Shown here piece after piece: positions 37,242 to 46,768 of a stretch of DNA of 64,000 nucleotides (position 1 is its first letter; each line of letters begins with the position of its first letter). The DNA comes from Photobacterium atrarenae (GTDB lineage Bacteria; Pseudomonadota; Gammaproteobacteria; Enterobacterales; Vibrionaceae). The notes under the pieces are model-generated. The model did not search any database and was not told the DNA's origin. It saw nothing but the letters and a program-made list of their open reading frames with translations. The translations under genes were made by a program, and so were the position numbers. The stretch lies in contig NZ_CP101510.1 in NCBI RefSeq assembly GCF_024380015.1, forward strand, positions 1 to 64,000, in the 5' to 3' direction.

Positions 37242-38441
37242 ATGTATGATCCCAAACAGTTGATTTCCCGGGTTGCCGAACGCTCCGAACGGATGCTGGC
37301 CTCGCTGACGACTCAGATCCATGAGCAAAAAGCCGAGCTGGCGCTGGACACCTATTACCAGGTGTACTCAAAAGCAGCCGTGGCCAAGTTGCCGAAACTG
37401 AGCAAGGCGATCGTGGATAAAACCGTTGGGGAAATGGAGGCGCGCGGCTACTGCTTTGAAAAGCGCAAAGCCGGCACCTCGGAAAAATACGCGATGTCGA
37501 TCCAGAATATTATCGATATTTACCAGCACCGGGACGTGCCGAAATACCGCCGGCGTCATCCGCAGGCATTCACCCTGTTTGTCGGCAACCTTAAAGGCGG
37601 GGTCTCGAAAACCGTCAGCACCGTGTCGCTGGCCCACGGGCTGCGCACCCATCCGCATTTGCTACAGGAAGATCTGCGGATCCTGGTGATTGATCTGGAT
37701 CCTCAGTCGTCGGCAACCATGTTCCTTAACCATACCCAGGCGGTCGGCTCGGTTGAGACCACGGCCGCCCAGGCGATGTTGCAGGATATTAGCCGTGAGG
37801 AACTGCTTGATGAGTTCGTGATCAGCTCCGGGGTGCCGGGTGTCGACGTGATCCCGGCCTCGATTGAAGATGCTTTTATCGCCTCACGCTGGGAAGAGCT
37901 GTGCGCCGAGCACCTGCCGGAGCGCAATGTGCACACCGTGCTGCGCGACAATGTGATCGACAAACTCCAGGGCGACTATGACTTTATTTTCGTAGACAGC
38001 GGCCCGCACCTTGATGCCTTCCTGACCAACGCCTTGGCATCGTCCGATCTGCTGATGACCCCGATCCCGCCGGCTCAGGTCGATTTTCACTCGACGCTGA
38101 AATATCTCAACCGCCTGCCGGAGCTGATGAGCATGATCAGCCACTCTGGTGCCGAGCTGCGGGTGCAGGGCAATATCGGGTTTATGTCGAAGTTGGCCAA
38201 CAAGGCCGACCACAAGCTGTGCCACAGCCTGGCTAAGGAGATCTTCGGCGGTGATATGCTCGATGTCGCCCTGCCCCGCCTCGATGGTTTCGAGCGCTGC
38301 GGCGAGTCGTTCGACACCGTGATCTCCGCCAACCCGGCCACTTATGTCGGCAGCAGCGAAGCGCTGAAAAATGCCCGCGTCGCTGCGGAAGATTTTGCTA
38401 AGGCGGTATTTGATCGCATTGAATTTATTCGTGCCAACTGA
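37242..38441 (+). CDS. parA: Partition ATPase ParA (type Ia)
   Basis: A 399-residue ParA. About 110 N-terminal residues form an HTH region (YYQVYSKAAVAKLPKLSKAIVDKTVGEMEARG), as in P1 ParA and F SopA. The deviant Walker A is NLKGGVSKTVSTV with the signature lysine, followed by Walker A' VIDLDPQSSATMF and FIFVDSGPHLD. It segregates the replicon over the nucleoid with ParB. The start at 37242 (MYDPKQL) follows AAAGGAAG and lies after the inverted-repeat operator; an in-frame ATG at 37188 lies inside that operator and is rejected. parB follows after 8 bp. Confidence 0.93.
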   Translation: MYDPKQLISRVAERSERMLASLTTQIHEQKAELALDTYYQVYSKAAVAKLPKLSKAIVDKTVGEMEARGYCFEKRKAGTSEKYAMSIQNIIDIYQHRDVPKYRRRHPQAFTLFVGNLKGGVSKTVSTVSLAHGLRTHPHLLQEDLRILVIDLDPQSSATMFLNHTQAVGSVETTAAQAMLQDISREELLDEFVISSGVPGVDVIPASIEDAFIASRWEELCAEHLPERNVHTVLRDNVIDKLQGDYDFIFVDSGPHLDAFLTNALASSDLLMTPIPPAQVDFHSTLKYLNRLPELMSMISHSGAELRVQGNIGFMSKLANKADHKLCHSLAKEIFGGDMLDVALPRLDGFERCGESFDTVISANPATYVGSSEALKNARVAAEDFAKAVFDRIEFIRAN

Positions 38442-38449
38442 GGTTCACC

Positions 38450-39418
38450 ATGACAACCAAACGTAAAACCATCGGCCGTACACTCAGCGGGGCCACTTTT
38501 GACAGCGCGCCGGCCCAGTCGGCGGGCGCAACGCGCACCTTTACTCTGGCTTCCGGGCAAAGCGCCACGTTCACCCTGAAATCCATTGCGGCGGATGCGC
38601 TGAAAGACAAAACCTTTGTGGAGCTCGCCACCAACGGCCGCGATCAGGACGCCCTGACCGAAGCTTCGGTGGCCGATATCACCCGCACCCTCACCCTGCA
38701 GCAGTTCTTCCCGGCCATCGGCCGCGAGGTTGGCGACAAAATCGAGATCCTCGACGGCTCCCGCCGCCGGGCCGCCGCGCTGTTTGCCGGGACCGGCCTT
38801 GAGGTCCTGGTGACCCAGGATGCGCTCAGCAGTGACGATGCCCGGCAGCTGGCGGCTGATATCCAGACCGCCCGCGAGCACAACCTGCGTGAAGTCGGGA
38901 TCCGCCTGTTGGTGCTGCGTGACGGCGGCATGAGCCAGAAAGAGATCGCTGCCAGCCAGAACCTGTCGGCAGCCAAGGTGACCCGGGCGATCCAGGCGGC
39001 CTCGGTGCCGGCCGAGATGCTGCAGGTGTTCCCGGACCATGCCGAGCTGGCCTACCCGGACTACAAACAACTGCTGGAGATCGCCACAGCCATCGCCGGC
39101 AAAGGGTTGGATATTGCTGATGTGATTGCCCAGGTGATGGTCGATCACGACGAGCTGGCGCCGGAACTGGCCCCGGATGAAGTCAAAACGGCATTGATGA
39201 AGGCGTATCGCCAGGCGGCGGATCAGCAGCTGGCCAAACCGGCGCCGAAGAAAGCCAAAATTGAGCCACTGTGGCAGTTTGATGATGCCAATATGTTTGC
39301 CCGCAAGCGCAGCAAGGATCGCAACTTCAGCTACGAGTTCAGCCGCCTGCCGAAAGCGGTGCAGAAAGAGCTGGACCAGGTGATCGGCGAGACGCTGGCC
39401 AAGCACCTGGCGGAGTAA
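38450..39418 (+). CDS. parB: Partition protein ParB
   Basis: A 322-residue centromere-binding protein. The N-terminal ParB/CTPase fold includes KIEILDGSRRRAAALFAG (the GxRR nucleotide-binding motif), then the HTH MSQKEIAASQNLSAAKVTRAIQAASVP and a basic C-terminal dimerisation part. GAGG lies six bases upstream of the ATG, and parA ends 8 bp before it. A terminator follows. No obvious repeated parS cluster is found right after the gene; the GTGAC-N3-GTCAC palindromes elsewhere are candidates. Confidence 0.92.
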   Translation: MTTKRKTIGRTLSGATFDSAPAQSAGATRTFTLASGQSATFTLKSIAADALKDKTFVELATNGRDQDALTEASVADITRTLTLQQFFPAIGREVGDKIEILDGSRRRAAALFAGTGLEVLVTQDALSSDDARQLAADIQTAREHNLREVGIRLLVLRDGGMSQKEIAASQNLSAAKVTRAIQAASVPAEMLQVFPDHAELAYPDYKQLLEIATAIAGKGLDIADVIAQVMVDHDELAPELAPDEVKTALMKAYRQAADQQLAKPAPKKAKIEPLWQFDDANMFARKRSKDRNFSYEFSRLPKAVQKELDQVIGETLAKHLAE

Positions 39419-39466
39419 GATGCTTAGCTGAAAGCTGTTTCGAGCGAATAGAATTTTGATGAAAAA

Positions 39467-39484
39467 GGCCCGGTTTTCCGGGCC
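39467..39484 (+). terminator. parAB terminator
   Basis: GGCCCGG / CCGGGCC with a TTTT loop, preceded by AAAAA and followed by GTTTGC, lies about 48 bp after parB. Confidence 0.7.
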
Positions 39485-39515
39485 GTTTGCGATCAAATGC
39501 CGCGCATATTCATGC

Positions 39516-39537
39516 TTTACACGCAACTCCGTGTAAA
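39516..39537. promoter_or_regulatory. Operator upstream of the hipB-like gene
   Basis: TTTACAC-N8-GTGTAAA is a perfect 7+7 palindrome 38 bp upstream of the start, with a further GTGTAA half-site near 39560. The N8 spacing matches the layout of HipB operators, suggesting autorepression. Confidence 0.65.
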
Positions 39538-39574
39538 ATAAGTTTTGCCGGTTATCGCGTGTAAGGAGCCGCCG

Positions 39575-39826
39575 ATGAAAGTCACTTCCGCCCATCAGCT
39601 CAGTCATCTGCTGCAGGATCAACGCAAGCAGCAGGGCCAGTCCCAGAGTGTGATTGCCCGTAAGGTCGGGCTGCGCCAGGACACCGTCTCGAAATTCGAA
39701 AACGCCCCGGACGGAACCCGGCTCGATACCCTGTTCAAGCTGCTGGCAGCGCTGGATCTGGCGCTGGAGATCCGCCCGCGCGGTGAAGCTGCCCCGGCGG
39801 CCACGCAGTGGAAGGAAGAGTGGTAA
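39575..39826 (+). CDS. HipB-like antitoxin (XRE HTH)
   Basis: An 83-residue HTH protein: LLQDQRKQQGQSQSVIARKVGLRQDTVSKFENAPDGTRLDTLFKLLAALDLALEIRPR. Length and sequence pattern match HipB-type antitoxins that pair with HipA kinases. The ATG at 39575 has AAGGAG six bases upstream. Directly after its stop begins a severely deleted hipA, so the antitoxin is an orphan here, although its operator is preserved. Confidence 0.8.
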   Translation: MKVTSAHQLSHLLQDQRKQQGQSQSVIARKVGLRQDTVSKFENAPDGTRLDTLFKLLAALDLALEIRPRGEAAPAATQWKEEW

Positions 39827-40051
39827 ATGGCCGATCTCGCTGTCGTTGCTGTTGGGACGGCGCCGGGCTCTCGGAGCGCAAGGTGAAAATGGCGATGGGG
39901 CTGCATGGCAGCAAGGGGCGCCACTACAAGTGGTATTCCATTTTCCCGCGTCATATTTTGGCCACGGCCCGCGCGGCCGGCTGATTTCCCGGCCGAGATC
40001 AGCGAAGCGATTTTCGCCGGCCTGCTGAAACGTGCGCAGCGAATGGGCTGA
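39827..40051 (+). pseudogene. hipA remnant (internal deletion)
   Basis: Directly after hipB, the start MADLAVV resembles a HipA N-terminus and soon frameshifts. In another frame GLSERKVKMAMGLHGSKGRHYKW and FPRHILATARAAG match the C-terminal part of HipA, and a third frame gives the last ~20 residues (EISEAIFAGLLKRAQRMG). The kinase core of roughly 300 residues is missing, so no toxin can be made. It shows a HipBA module lost its toxin by internal deletion. Confidence 0.75.
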
Positions 40052-40135
40052 AATTCACCACGCTGATTTCAGTGTTAATATATTGATTTTTAATGGTTTT
40101 AATTGGCGATTTCAGGGTGAAATCGCCAGGTTTTT
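40048..40135 (+). repeat. Dispersed ~90-bp repeat, copy A
   Basis: Begins CTGAAATTCACCACGCTGAT and ends with TGAAATCGCCAGG, with a GATTTCAGGGTGAAATC palindrome near the right end. The other copies, in the same orientation, are at about 43297 and 47152. The conserved ends flank an AT-rich middle. Confidence 0.7.
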
Positions 40136-40451
40136 GGGGTGAGTTAGTTTTGGGCATTTCTGAGTTACGAAATGCCAACTGTGTAAGTTCTGGACAGGAA
40201 TGAGCCAGTGACCTCACTGAATTAGTAATCAGTGGATTACTTCAAGTACAGGAAACTTCGCGAGGTAAACGGCAAGACCTGTCCCTTTGTTTTTCCTCTC
40301 GAGCAACAGAGCCATCTACTTCGCTTGGCCCAAAGATACTTATTCGTAGGGTCAAACAATATCTCGATGGACAAGGCGGATATGCGTTTGTCATCTTGCT
40401 TAGTCTATGAGCTGCATGTGCCATTAACAGGAGGAGTACATACACTGTTAT

Positions 40452-42956
40452 TTAGTCTTTTATACAGCGGACGTTAAGACCAAAAGATTCATCGCCAGAG
40501 CCAACGCCGGTAAACCCTGCTTTCTCGTACCTTAAGAATTTTCCCGATCCTTCACCATATTTAGAATTCAGCCAGATCTCGCCAACCCCCCCTCTGCCAG
40601 ATAACTCCCCCGTATCTGGCTGACGCCATCCTGCATATGGCAGTTTTAAGAAATGTCTAAACATCGCATCATTTGAAGAAAACTTGGGTACGTCAACCAG
40701 TTCTGCTTCAAGCTCATCTTTGGTCGGTACTCGAAAACCAGTCGGACAAATATTATCTCCCGATGTCTTAGACCAAAAAGCTATTCGAGCATCTCCATCT
40801 TCGTCACCAATTAACCAATCATTTCTCCCAGTATCTATACTCGCAATATAAAACCGACTGTTGGTCGCCTTAAGTGTTCTGAACGAGTATCGCGTGATGC
40901 GGCTATCAGGCATTTCATGCCCATCCGCACGCCTGCCCCATTGGAAAAAGTAGCCAAAGCAAGCACTGTCAATTGCAGACTGACATACGCGGCTGGCCCC
41001 TAGGTTTCTATCTAGCCAGATACGATTGGTATGTGGTGATCTAACTTCTTGATAGTAAGGATTATCTTCAAGTACCACCTTGACTATTTTCTCCTTGGAA
41101 TCTATTAAACCGTCAGGGTTTCTCACATAGAGTAGCGAGCTGTAACTTCCTGGTTGATCGTATGTGTGCTTAACCGAATCGGTAAATGACCAACCTGAAT
41201 CAATTCGCCCATCTCCGTCCAAATCCCATTGATATTCTAATTCGCTCGAATCATACACAACGTCCCACGACGACGAAGCATCGAAAGCGACACGCTCACC
41301 AACAAGTACGTCAGAGGAAAGTAAAATCGAAAATGATGCTATTGGCGGTGCATAAGTACATTTCGTACTTGGAAGCAACACGCCGTCATCTTGCGTAATA
41401 CACCATTGACGTTGTATCGGGCTGAAAACGAAGTCATGCGCAAAAGGGAGGTACTTTGTGCCTGCGTCATAAATCTTTACAGCATTGGCGGCTGCTTTCA
41501 CTAGCGCTTTCGCACTTTTGAAGAAAGCGATTGACTCCTTAACATGGCCAGGTTTTTTGTACAGTGCTTGGGTCATTTTCCCAGCCCATTCATTCCCTTT
41601 CTCCTTGAGCAGTTTATTGGCAAAATCTTCATACAGGCTTGCAGGTGATAGGAGGCCTAGAGCAAAGTCTTCTCCCCACATTTCAACTATATCGACTAGG
41701 CTAACATCCCGTTCAAGTGTTGCTTCGATCGTCGAGTTACGAACACCCGGAAGACCAAACCACTCCCCAAACATTGAAGCAATCTTGAAAGTATTCGCTG
41801 CCGCCGAGTAGCGACCCCCCGATGTTGTTAATGCATTTTTGGTAAAGGAAATCTCAAAGTTACCATTGCCAAGGCGAATGTTCTCAGTGACAGGGACATT
41901 GGCTGCCTTGTCGAAAAGTGCAAACAGCCGCTCTCTACCTGCAATCAGTTGGGTATTTTTCCCTTCAAGTTCAATGCCGTAGAACACCATAGTTGGATTA
42001 ACGACGACAATGTCATCGCCCGCAACGTCGGCCAAATAGGGCCCGCGATCGTCGCCAATTATTCCACTCGGAGTCTTTCTTCCCTGCATGGCTTTAAGCA
42101 CCAGTTTACTACCCCCGCCCAACGCGTCGATGGCCTCAAGTGTTAGCGTGATCGCGTACTCGTAAACTTCTTCACCTACTAACTCTGTTGGCGTTTGCGA
42201 TAAGACGTCGTCAATAAAGTTTTTAAATGGCACATATCCTGCTGTCGCTTTGGCTTTAGCAAGAATACGCTCTCGATCGCTATATGAATAACCACTCAGT
42301 AGGGGGTTGGTTATAATGATACCGTCAGCCAGGCTTTCAATTGAAATATCAACTAACTTTGATTCAATCTGGTCACGGTTAAAATACGCGACCCCAATCG
42401 GATTACCATTTTCATCTGCCACAAGCACAGACTGCCCTCTGTCGGGCATATTGAATGTGACCGATGCTCTCCCCGCAGCATCCATTTTATGTGCTGCTAA
42501 AGGGGTAATAGCCGAATAGTTTTCAAGTGATAGAGTTCGGTTCTCGAAGGCAGTGCTCATTGATTCAACCAAATAAGGTTCTAGCGTCGTCAACGCTGGG
42601 GCAACGTCAATCGTAAAAGCGGTAAGCGATGCTCTTCCTCCATTACCATCGTCTGCAGTAATGATTATGTCTGGATAACTGCCAATATTGCTATCGGTTG
42701 GTATTCCGTTCAGTTCACCAGTTTGGGTATCGAATGTAGACCAATCGGGGGCATTCTCTACGTCAAAGGATATAGGGTCTCCATCGGTATCAATGACACT
42801 AGGCTTAAACACATAGGGTTCTCCAGCGTATACAGTTGTAAGAGGCGAACCCGATATTTCGGGATTATTGTTTGTCGCACCATCACCACATGCAACGATC
42901 ACTAAGCTCGATATTAAAGCTATTGCTTTTTTTTCACCGTCTTTTCCCTTAGCCAT
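40452..42956 (-). CDS. Large lipoprotein with Ig-like, PKD and FISUMP domains
   Basis: An 834-residue exported protein. The N-terminus is basic, followed by a hydrophobic stretch ending IVACGDG, consistent with a lipobox. Residues about 30-115 look like a cadherin/He_PIG Ig-like domain (VIDTDGDPISFDVENAPDW ... GTYP-like turns). A long middle region is unrecognised. Residues about 570-660 form a PKD domain (VAFDASSSWD, YQWDLDGDGRID, HTYDQPGSY). The C-terminal ~170 residues match the Fibrobacter succinogenes paralogous (FISUMP) domain: RIWLDRNLGASR, CPTGFRVPTKDELEAE, LPYAGWR, and a final VRCIKD. Likely a surface adhesin or substrate-binding protein. It is flanked by copies A and B of a dispersed repeat, which suggests it arrived by transfer. 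Confidence 0.8.
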   Translation of the reverse strand: MAKGKDGEKKAIALISSLVIVACGDGATNNNPEISGSPLTTVYAGEPYVFKPSVIDTDGDPISFDVENAPDWSTFDTQTGELNGIPTDSNIGSYPDIIITADDGNGGRASLTAFTIDVAPALTTLEPYLVESMSTAFENRTLSLENYSAITPLAAHKMDAAGRASVTFNMPDRGQSVLVADENGNPIGVAYFNRDQIESKLVDISIESLADGIIITNPLLSGYSYSDRERILAKAKATAGYVPFKNFIDDVLSQTPTELVGEEVYEYAITLTLEAIDALGGGSKLVLKAMQGRKTPSGIIGDDRGPYLADVAGDDIVVVNPTMVFYGIELEGKNTQLIAGRERLFALFDKAANVPVTENIRLGNGNFEISFTKNALTTSGGRYSAAANTFKIASMFGEWFGLPGVRNSTIEATLERDVSLVDIVEMWGEDFALGLLSPASLYEDFANKLLKEKGNEWAGKMTQALYKKPGHVKESIAFFKSAKALVKAAANAVKIYDAGTKYLPFAHDFVFSPIQRQWCITQDDGVLLPSTKCTYAPPIASFSILLSSDVLVGERVAFDASSSWDVVYDSSELEYQWDLDGDGRIDSGWSFTDSVKHTYDQPGSYSSLLYVRNPDGLIDSKEKIVKVVLEDNPYYQEVRSPHTNRIWLDRNLGASRVCQSAIDSACFGYFFQWGRRADGHEMPDSRITRYSFRTLKATNSRFYIASIDTGRNDWLIGDEDGDARIAFWSKTSGDNICPTGFRVPTKDELEAELVDVPKFSSNDAMFRHFLKLPYAGWRQPDTGELSGRGGVGEIWLNSKYGEGSGKFLRYEKAGFTGVGSGDESFGLNVRCIKD

Positions 42957-43534
42957 TAACTAAACATAAACAAGCTAAAAAATAACACTTGAGGAAGGGG
43001 TTAAATCGGATATAGATCTCATTGCTTAGGTTTATGAATGTGAAATGAGTGATTTGTATTAAATATTTTATCAGAGCTAGAAATCCGCAATCTAAAAGTG
43101 AAAATTGGTGAACAGAGCCTCAATTATGGTACCAACAGATTTGTTTTTGAAGCAGCCCAGAAAATCGAATCAATTGAGGTATCCCAAATAAACAGTGAAG
43201 CATTGAACTTATAACACGTTTCGGGGCAATTCTAATTTACCCAGCGCCCTGCCCGCTCTATGACTCTCCTACGCCTCCTCCCTTCCCCCAAATATCCCTG
43301 AATTTCACCACGCGAATTCAATGTTTAATTCATTGATATAAATAAGTTTTTTGTGATAATTTCAGCCTGAAATCGCCAGAAATTTTGGACGCTTCTCTGC
43401 TTTCAGGAGCCAGCTCTGTGATGGGGGTTCTACAGCAAGCACAATAAGTTAAGAAATTGATAGATTTGACTTTAGTAGCGATAACTTCTCATACTGCCGC
43501 TTGTACTATCTAACAACAAGGAAATCAGATAGAT
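42957..43534. other. Gene-free stretch holding repeat copy B
   Basis: No coding frame of interest across about 580 bp. It carries dispersed-repeat copy B (about 43297-43390) and the promoter region of the following hydrolase gene. Confidence 0.5.
43297..43390 (+). repeat. Dispersed ~90-bp repeat, copy B
   Basis: Starts CCTGAATTTCACCACGCG and ends TTTCAGCCTGAAATCGCCAG, with a middle CATTGATATAAATAAG. Same orientation as copies A and C. Confidence 0.7.
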
Positions 43535-44635
43535 ATGTGTACTCGCATTCTCAACAATGTTGATAACAAACACGTCGCCGTAGCTCGCAATATGGATTGG
43601 GAGTTTCACCTGGATGCGACCCTGTTTCTCACCCCCGCCGGTGGACAAGCAGTAGGCATGAGTAAGTCCGAACGAAAAAAAGAAGGTTTATGCAAAAGCC
43701 AGGTGCTGAAATGGAAGGTGAAGTACACCAGTGTTGCCACGTTGATTGGTGATCAAGACAACGGCTTTGGTTTCTGTGACGGAATGAATGAGAAAGGGCT
43801 CGTTGCCAATGTGCTCTACGATACCAATAGCAGTTTTCACCAAGGCCCGTTAAAAGACAATGAAAAAGGGCTGAGTGTGCTGCGTTGGGGGCAACTGATC
43901 CTTGACCGATTTGCCAGTGTTCAGGAAGTGGTGAGTTATTTTTCTTCTCCTGCTCGGGAAATTGACATCTGTCTGTTCGGCGGCAATGTTCCGGGAGACC
44001 CGAACGCTCCGGCACAATTGCATGCGGCCATTTCTGATCACCGGGGGGATTCGGCTATTTTAGAAGTGCATGACGGAAAACTGACCATCTACCATGATCG
44101 TCAACACACGGTCATGACCAACGAGCCGGATTATCAGACCCAGCTCGAACTCGCGACATACTGGCGCTATCAATGGAATCAAACCGACACCTTGAATAAC
44201 ACCCCTGTGTTTACGGTTCCCGGCGGGCATACTTCCGTGCAGCGTTTCGAGCGTGCCAGCTACTATCGTCTGCTGCAAAATACGGACCTGATGAATGTTG
44301 ATCGTGTTGCCCAGGTTGGTGCGATGATCTCACCTTGCAAGGTCCCACAGGGCTTTGAGGCGCTCCATCCGATGAATGTTGAAGAGTGCCTGGAGAAAAA
44401 AGCCGGGATTACGTTTAACTCATTTACGTTGTGGACCAACATCAGTGATTGTCGTCGCAAACGCTACTATCTGCAGAGTAACAATAATATTCAAACCGTT
44501 TGGGTGGATATCCCTAAATCACTGGAACAAGCGCGAGCCATCACGCTGGATACGCCATTCAGGGCGTCCCAAACCATGGGTGATATCATGCAGGATATGA
44601 CACAGGTGAAAAACAACCCACTTCATATCGCGTAA
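43535..44635 (+). CDS. Choloylglycine hydrolase-family Ntn amidase
   Basis: A 366-residue protein of the penicillin V acylase/bile salt hydrolase (linear amide C-N hydrolase) family. The N-terminal nucleophile Cys2 follows the initiator Met (MCTR). Arg18 and Asp21 (ARNMDW) sit exactly where the bile salt hydrolase active site has them. Further conserved parts are FCDGMNEKGLVANVLY, VMTNEP, and an Arg in SVQRFERASYY. No signal peptide. In Gram-negative bacteria such enzymes can act on N-acyl homoserine lactones or penicillin V; the substrate here is open. It converges on, and overlaps by 13 bp, the following GGDEF gene. Confidence 0.88.
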   Translation: MCTRILNNVDNKHVAVARNMDWEFHLDATLFLTPAGGQAVGMSKSERKKEGLCKSQVLKWKVKYTSVATLIGDQDNGFGFCDGMNEKGLVANVLYDTNSSFHQGPLKDNEKGLSVLRWGQLILDRFASVQEVVSYFSSPAREIDICLFGGNVPGDPNAPAQLHAAISDHRGDSAILEVHDGKLTIYHDRQHTVMTNEPDYQTQLELATYWRYQWNQTDTLNNTPVFTVPGGHTSVQRFERASYYRLLQNTDLMNVDRVAQVGAMISPCKVPQGFEALHPMNVEECLEKKAGITFNSFTLWTNISDCRRKRYYLQSNNNIQTVWVDIPKSLEQARAITLDTPFRASQTMGDIMQDMTQVKNNPLHIA

Positions 44636-45681
44636 TCGAACTTGTCACTGGCCAGGCAGAACTGATTTTTGCCTGAGGCTTTTGCCCGATACAGCGCTTC
44701 ATCAGCGAGCAGCAGCGCACTTCTATGCTGTCCTGGCTGATGAAGCGCCAGGCCGATACTGATGGTCACTGGCCGTTCAATACCGAAATCATGCCTAGAC
44801 ACTTGCTGCAATAAGTCCGACACTTTTTTCTGGGCCCTGAAGGCATCTACTTCATTGATGGAGAATAAAAACTCCTCTCCCCCCCAACGCCCAACCACAT
44901 CACCGGACTGCGCGACATGCTCGAGGCAACGAGCCACGTCAGACAGCACGGAATCGCCGACATGGTGGCCGAAAATATCATTGATCTGCTTAAAGTCGTC
45001 GACATCAATCATGGCGATCCAGCGTATAGTTTTGGAGTCAAGCAAATAATCATCAAGGTAGCGTCGATTGACTAACCCCGTTAAGGGGTCTTTAGTCGCC
45101 AACGCTTGCAGCTTTTGATTCGACTCTTGCAAGGCAGCTAAAGTCTGACGGCGGCTCGAGTCATAAAAAAAACCGACAATAAACAGGAACAGATAGACCG
45201 CCGTAAAATGGATAAAGCTAATGGGCTCAAAGCGCGCAGCGCCCCAGGTGTCCATGGTCGACAGGGTAAAGGTAGCGGTTCCGATAAAGGTGGCCAAGCT
45301 AAACCAGGCCCCTCTTTTGTAGCCAAGAATGAACATCGAAATTACAGGAGTTAAAAACATAAAGGCCAGTGCAAACTCGTGGTGCCCCTCCACCAAGACC
45401 AATAAAAAACTCGAAAACGTGATGTCCAACTGCATAATCAATGCTGCCGCGTTCGGTGCACGTCGTCCTTTCATCAGCCACAAACTGATCAGGCATGAGA
45501 ATGTTGCAACCGACATTGTATGACGCATGTATGTGTTGGGAACGACAAAGATGTTGTAGTAAAGGAAATATGCATTGGTCAGGACCAGGATTAACAGTGC
45601 AATAACCAAAAAGGAGTAATCTTTGTAGCGTTCATCATCTGACTTTAGCGCCAGCCATTGTTCTATCCAAGCAGTGAGCAC
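44623..45681 (-). CDS. Membrane diguanylate cyclase
   Basis: A 352-residue protein with six hydrophobic segments in residues 20-175, a short coiled coil and a C-terminal GGDEF domain. The signature is GGEEF, with DPLTGLVNRRYLDDYLL, IDVDDFKQINDIFGHHVGD and SIGLALHQPG around it, so it should be active. No EAL domain. It is the fifth cyclic-di-GMP protein in the window, away from the main cluster. Confidence 0.9.
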   Translation of the reverse strand: MLTAWIEQWLALKSDDERYKDYSFLVIALLILVLTNAYFLYYNIFVVPNTYMRHTMSVATFSCLISLWLMKGRRAPNAAALIMQLDITFSSFLLVLVEGHHEFALAFMFLTPVISMFILGYKRGAWFSLATFIGTATFTLSTMDTWGAARFEPISFIHFTAVYLFLFIVGFFYDSSRRQTLAALQESNQKLQALATKDPLTGLVNRRYLDDYLLDSKTIRWIAMIDVDDFKQINDIFGHHVGDSVLSDVARCLEHVAQSGDVVGRWGGEEFLFSINEVDAFRAQKKVSDLLQQVSRHDFGIERPVTISIGLALHQPGQHRSALLLADEALYRAKASGKNQFCLASDKFDYAI

Positions 45682-45871
45682 GTAAACCTCTTGATGTGGG
45701 CTGATATCATTATTATTTTTGATTCCCGAGAATCATCTATTGATAGAAATAATATCGAATGTATGTATCGGATGCATAGCAGAGATCTTGATACTTATTG
45801 AGCCTTCTCCGACAGCATAGGCATCGCTGACTATGCTGGAAGGCGACTAAACCCAACACGGAGAAGACTCA

Positions 45872-46630
45872 ATGAGATTTTATAACCAACAGCACGACTA
45901 TTACTGTGGTATTGATCTGCATGCGCGCATTCTCTACGTTTGCATCCTCGATAACTGCGGCAATAAAGTCATTCACCAAAAAATTGGTGCCAGCCGAGAT
46001 GAACTGTTGGCAGTCCTCGCACCTTATCACGACAACATTGTGATTGGCGTCGAGTGCATGCACTGCTGGTATTGGGTCAGCGATCTTTGCCTCGACTACG
46101 CTTATGACTTCGTGCTTGGCCACATGCGCTTTACATGAAGGCTATCCATAGCGGCAAGACGAAAAATGACCGGATTGATGCATTTAAGATCGCCGCTTTA
46201 CTTAAGGGCGGTAACTTCCCGGTAGCTTATGTGTACCCCAAATCTATGCGGGCGACACGCGATTTACTCCGTCGACGCACGAAAATCGTCCGACATGGGG
46301 CCGATTTGAAGGCCCATGTCTCCAACACATTCAGTCAGTACAACCTCGAATCACACCGTTTGCAGTTGCGTTACCCCCATGCCAGAGAAGAAGTCAGAGA
46401 GCGGTTTTCCCAAGCGGCCATCAACCGCAATATCGACATCGATCTCAACATTATCGCCTTTTATACTCAGGGACTCGCCAGCGTGGAGCACTTTATTGAA
46501 CAGCATGCCAAACAGCACAGTGCGCAGGATTATCAACTGTTAAAAACCATTCCCGGTATCGGCCGCATCCTTGCACTCACCATCTTGTATGAGATCGGGA
46601 AGTCATGTTCGTGTTCTGAGCCGATGATTA
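45872..46630 (+). pseudogene. IS110-family transposase, frameshifted and truncated
   Basis: The first frame (45872-46138) starts DYYCGIDLHARILYVCILD, the RuvC-like DEDD segment of IS110 transposases. The second frame (from 46135) continues KAIHSGKTKNDRIDAFKIAALLKGGNFPVAYVYP and reaches LLKTIPGIGRILALTILYEIGK, the start of the transposase_20 domain. A frame change occurs at about 46130. The sequence leaves the family at about 46600, so the C-terminal serine-containing part is gone. IS110 elements have no usual terminal repeats, so ends cannot be set. Confidence 0.85.
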
Positions 46631-46768
46631 CTTTCAGTCATCTGTCGTCATCTTGATTTGTGTAATAGGGTGTAATTTCGATCAGCACCGAAGCAGTGAT
46701 AAATTGAAAGCTCTGACAGATGAAAACATGGACATCAAAGCATCTAATATGATTGACGAGGTGGTGTC

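Noticed and set aside
40232..40477. 81-codon plus-strand frame after the hipA remnant
   Set aside because: No ribosome-binding site or recognisable content. It overlaps the convergent end of the FISUMP lipoprotein gene.
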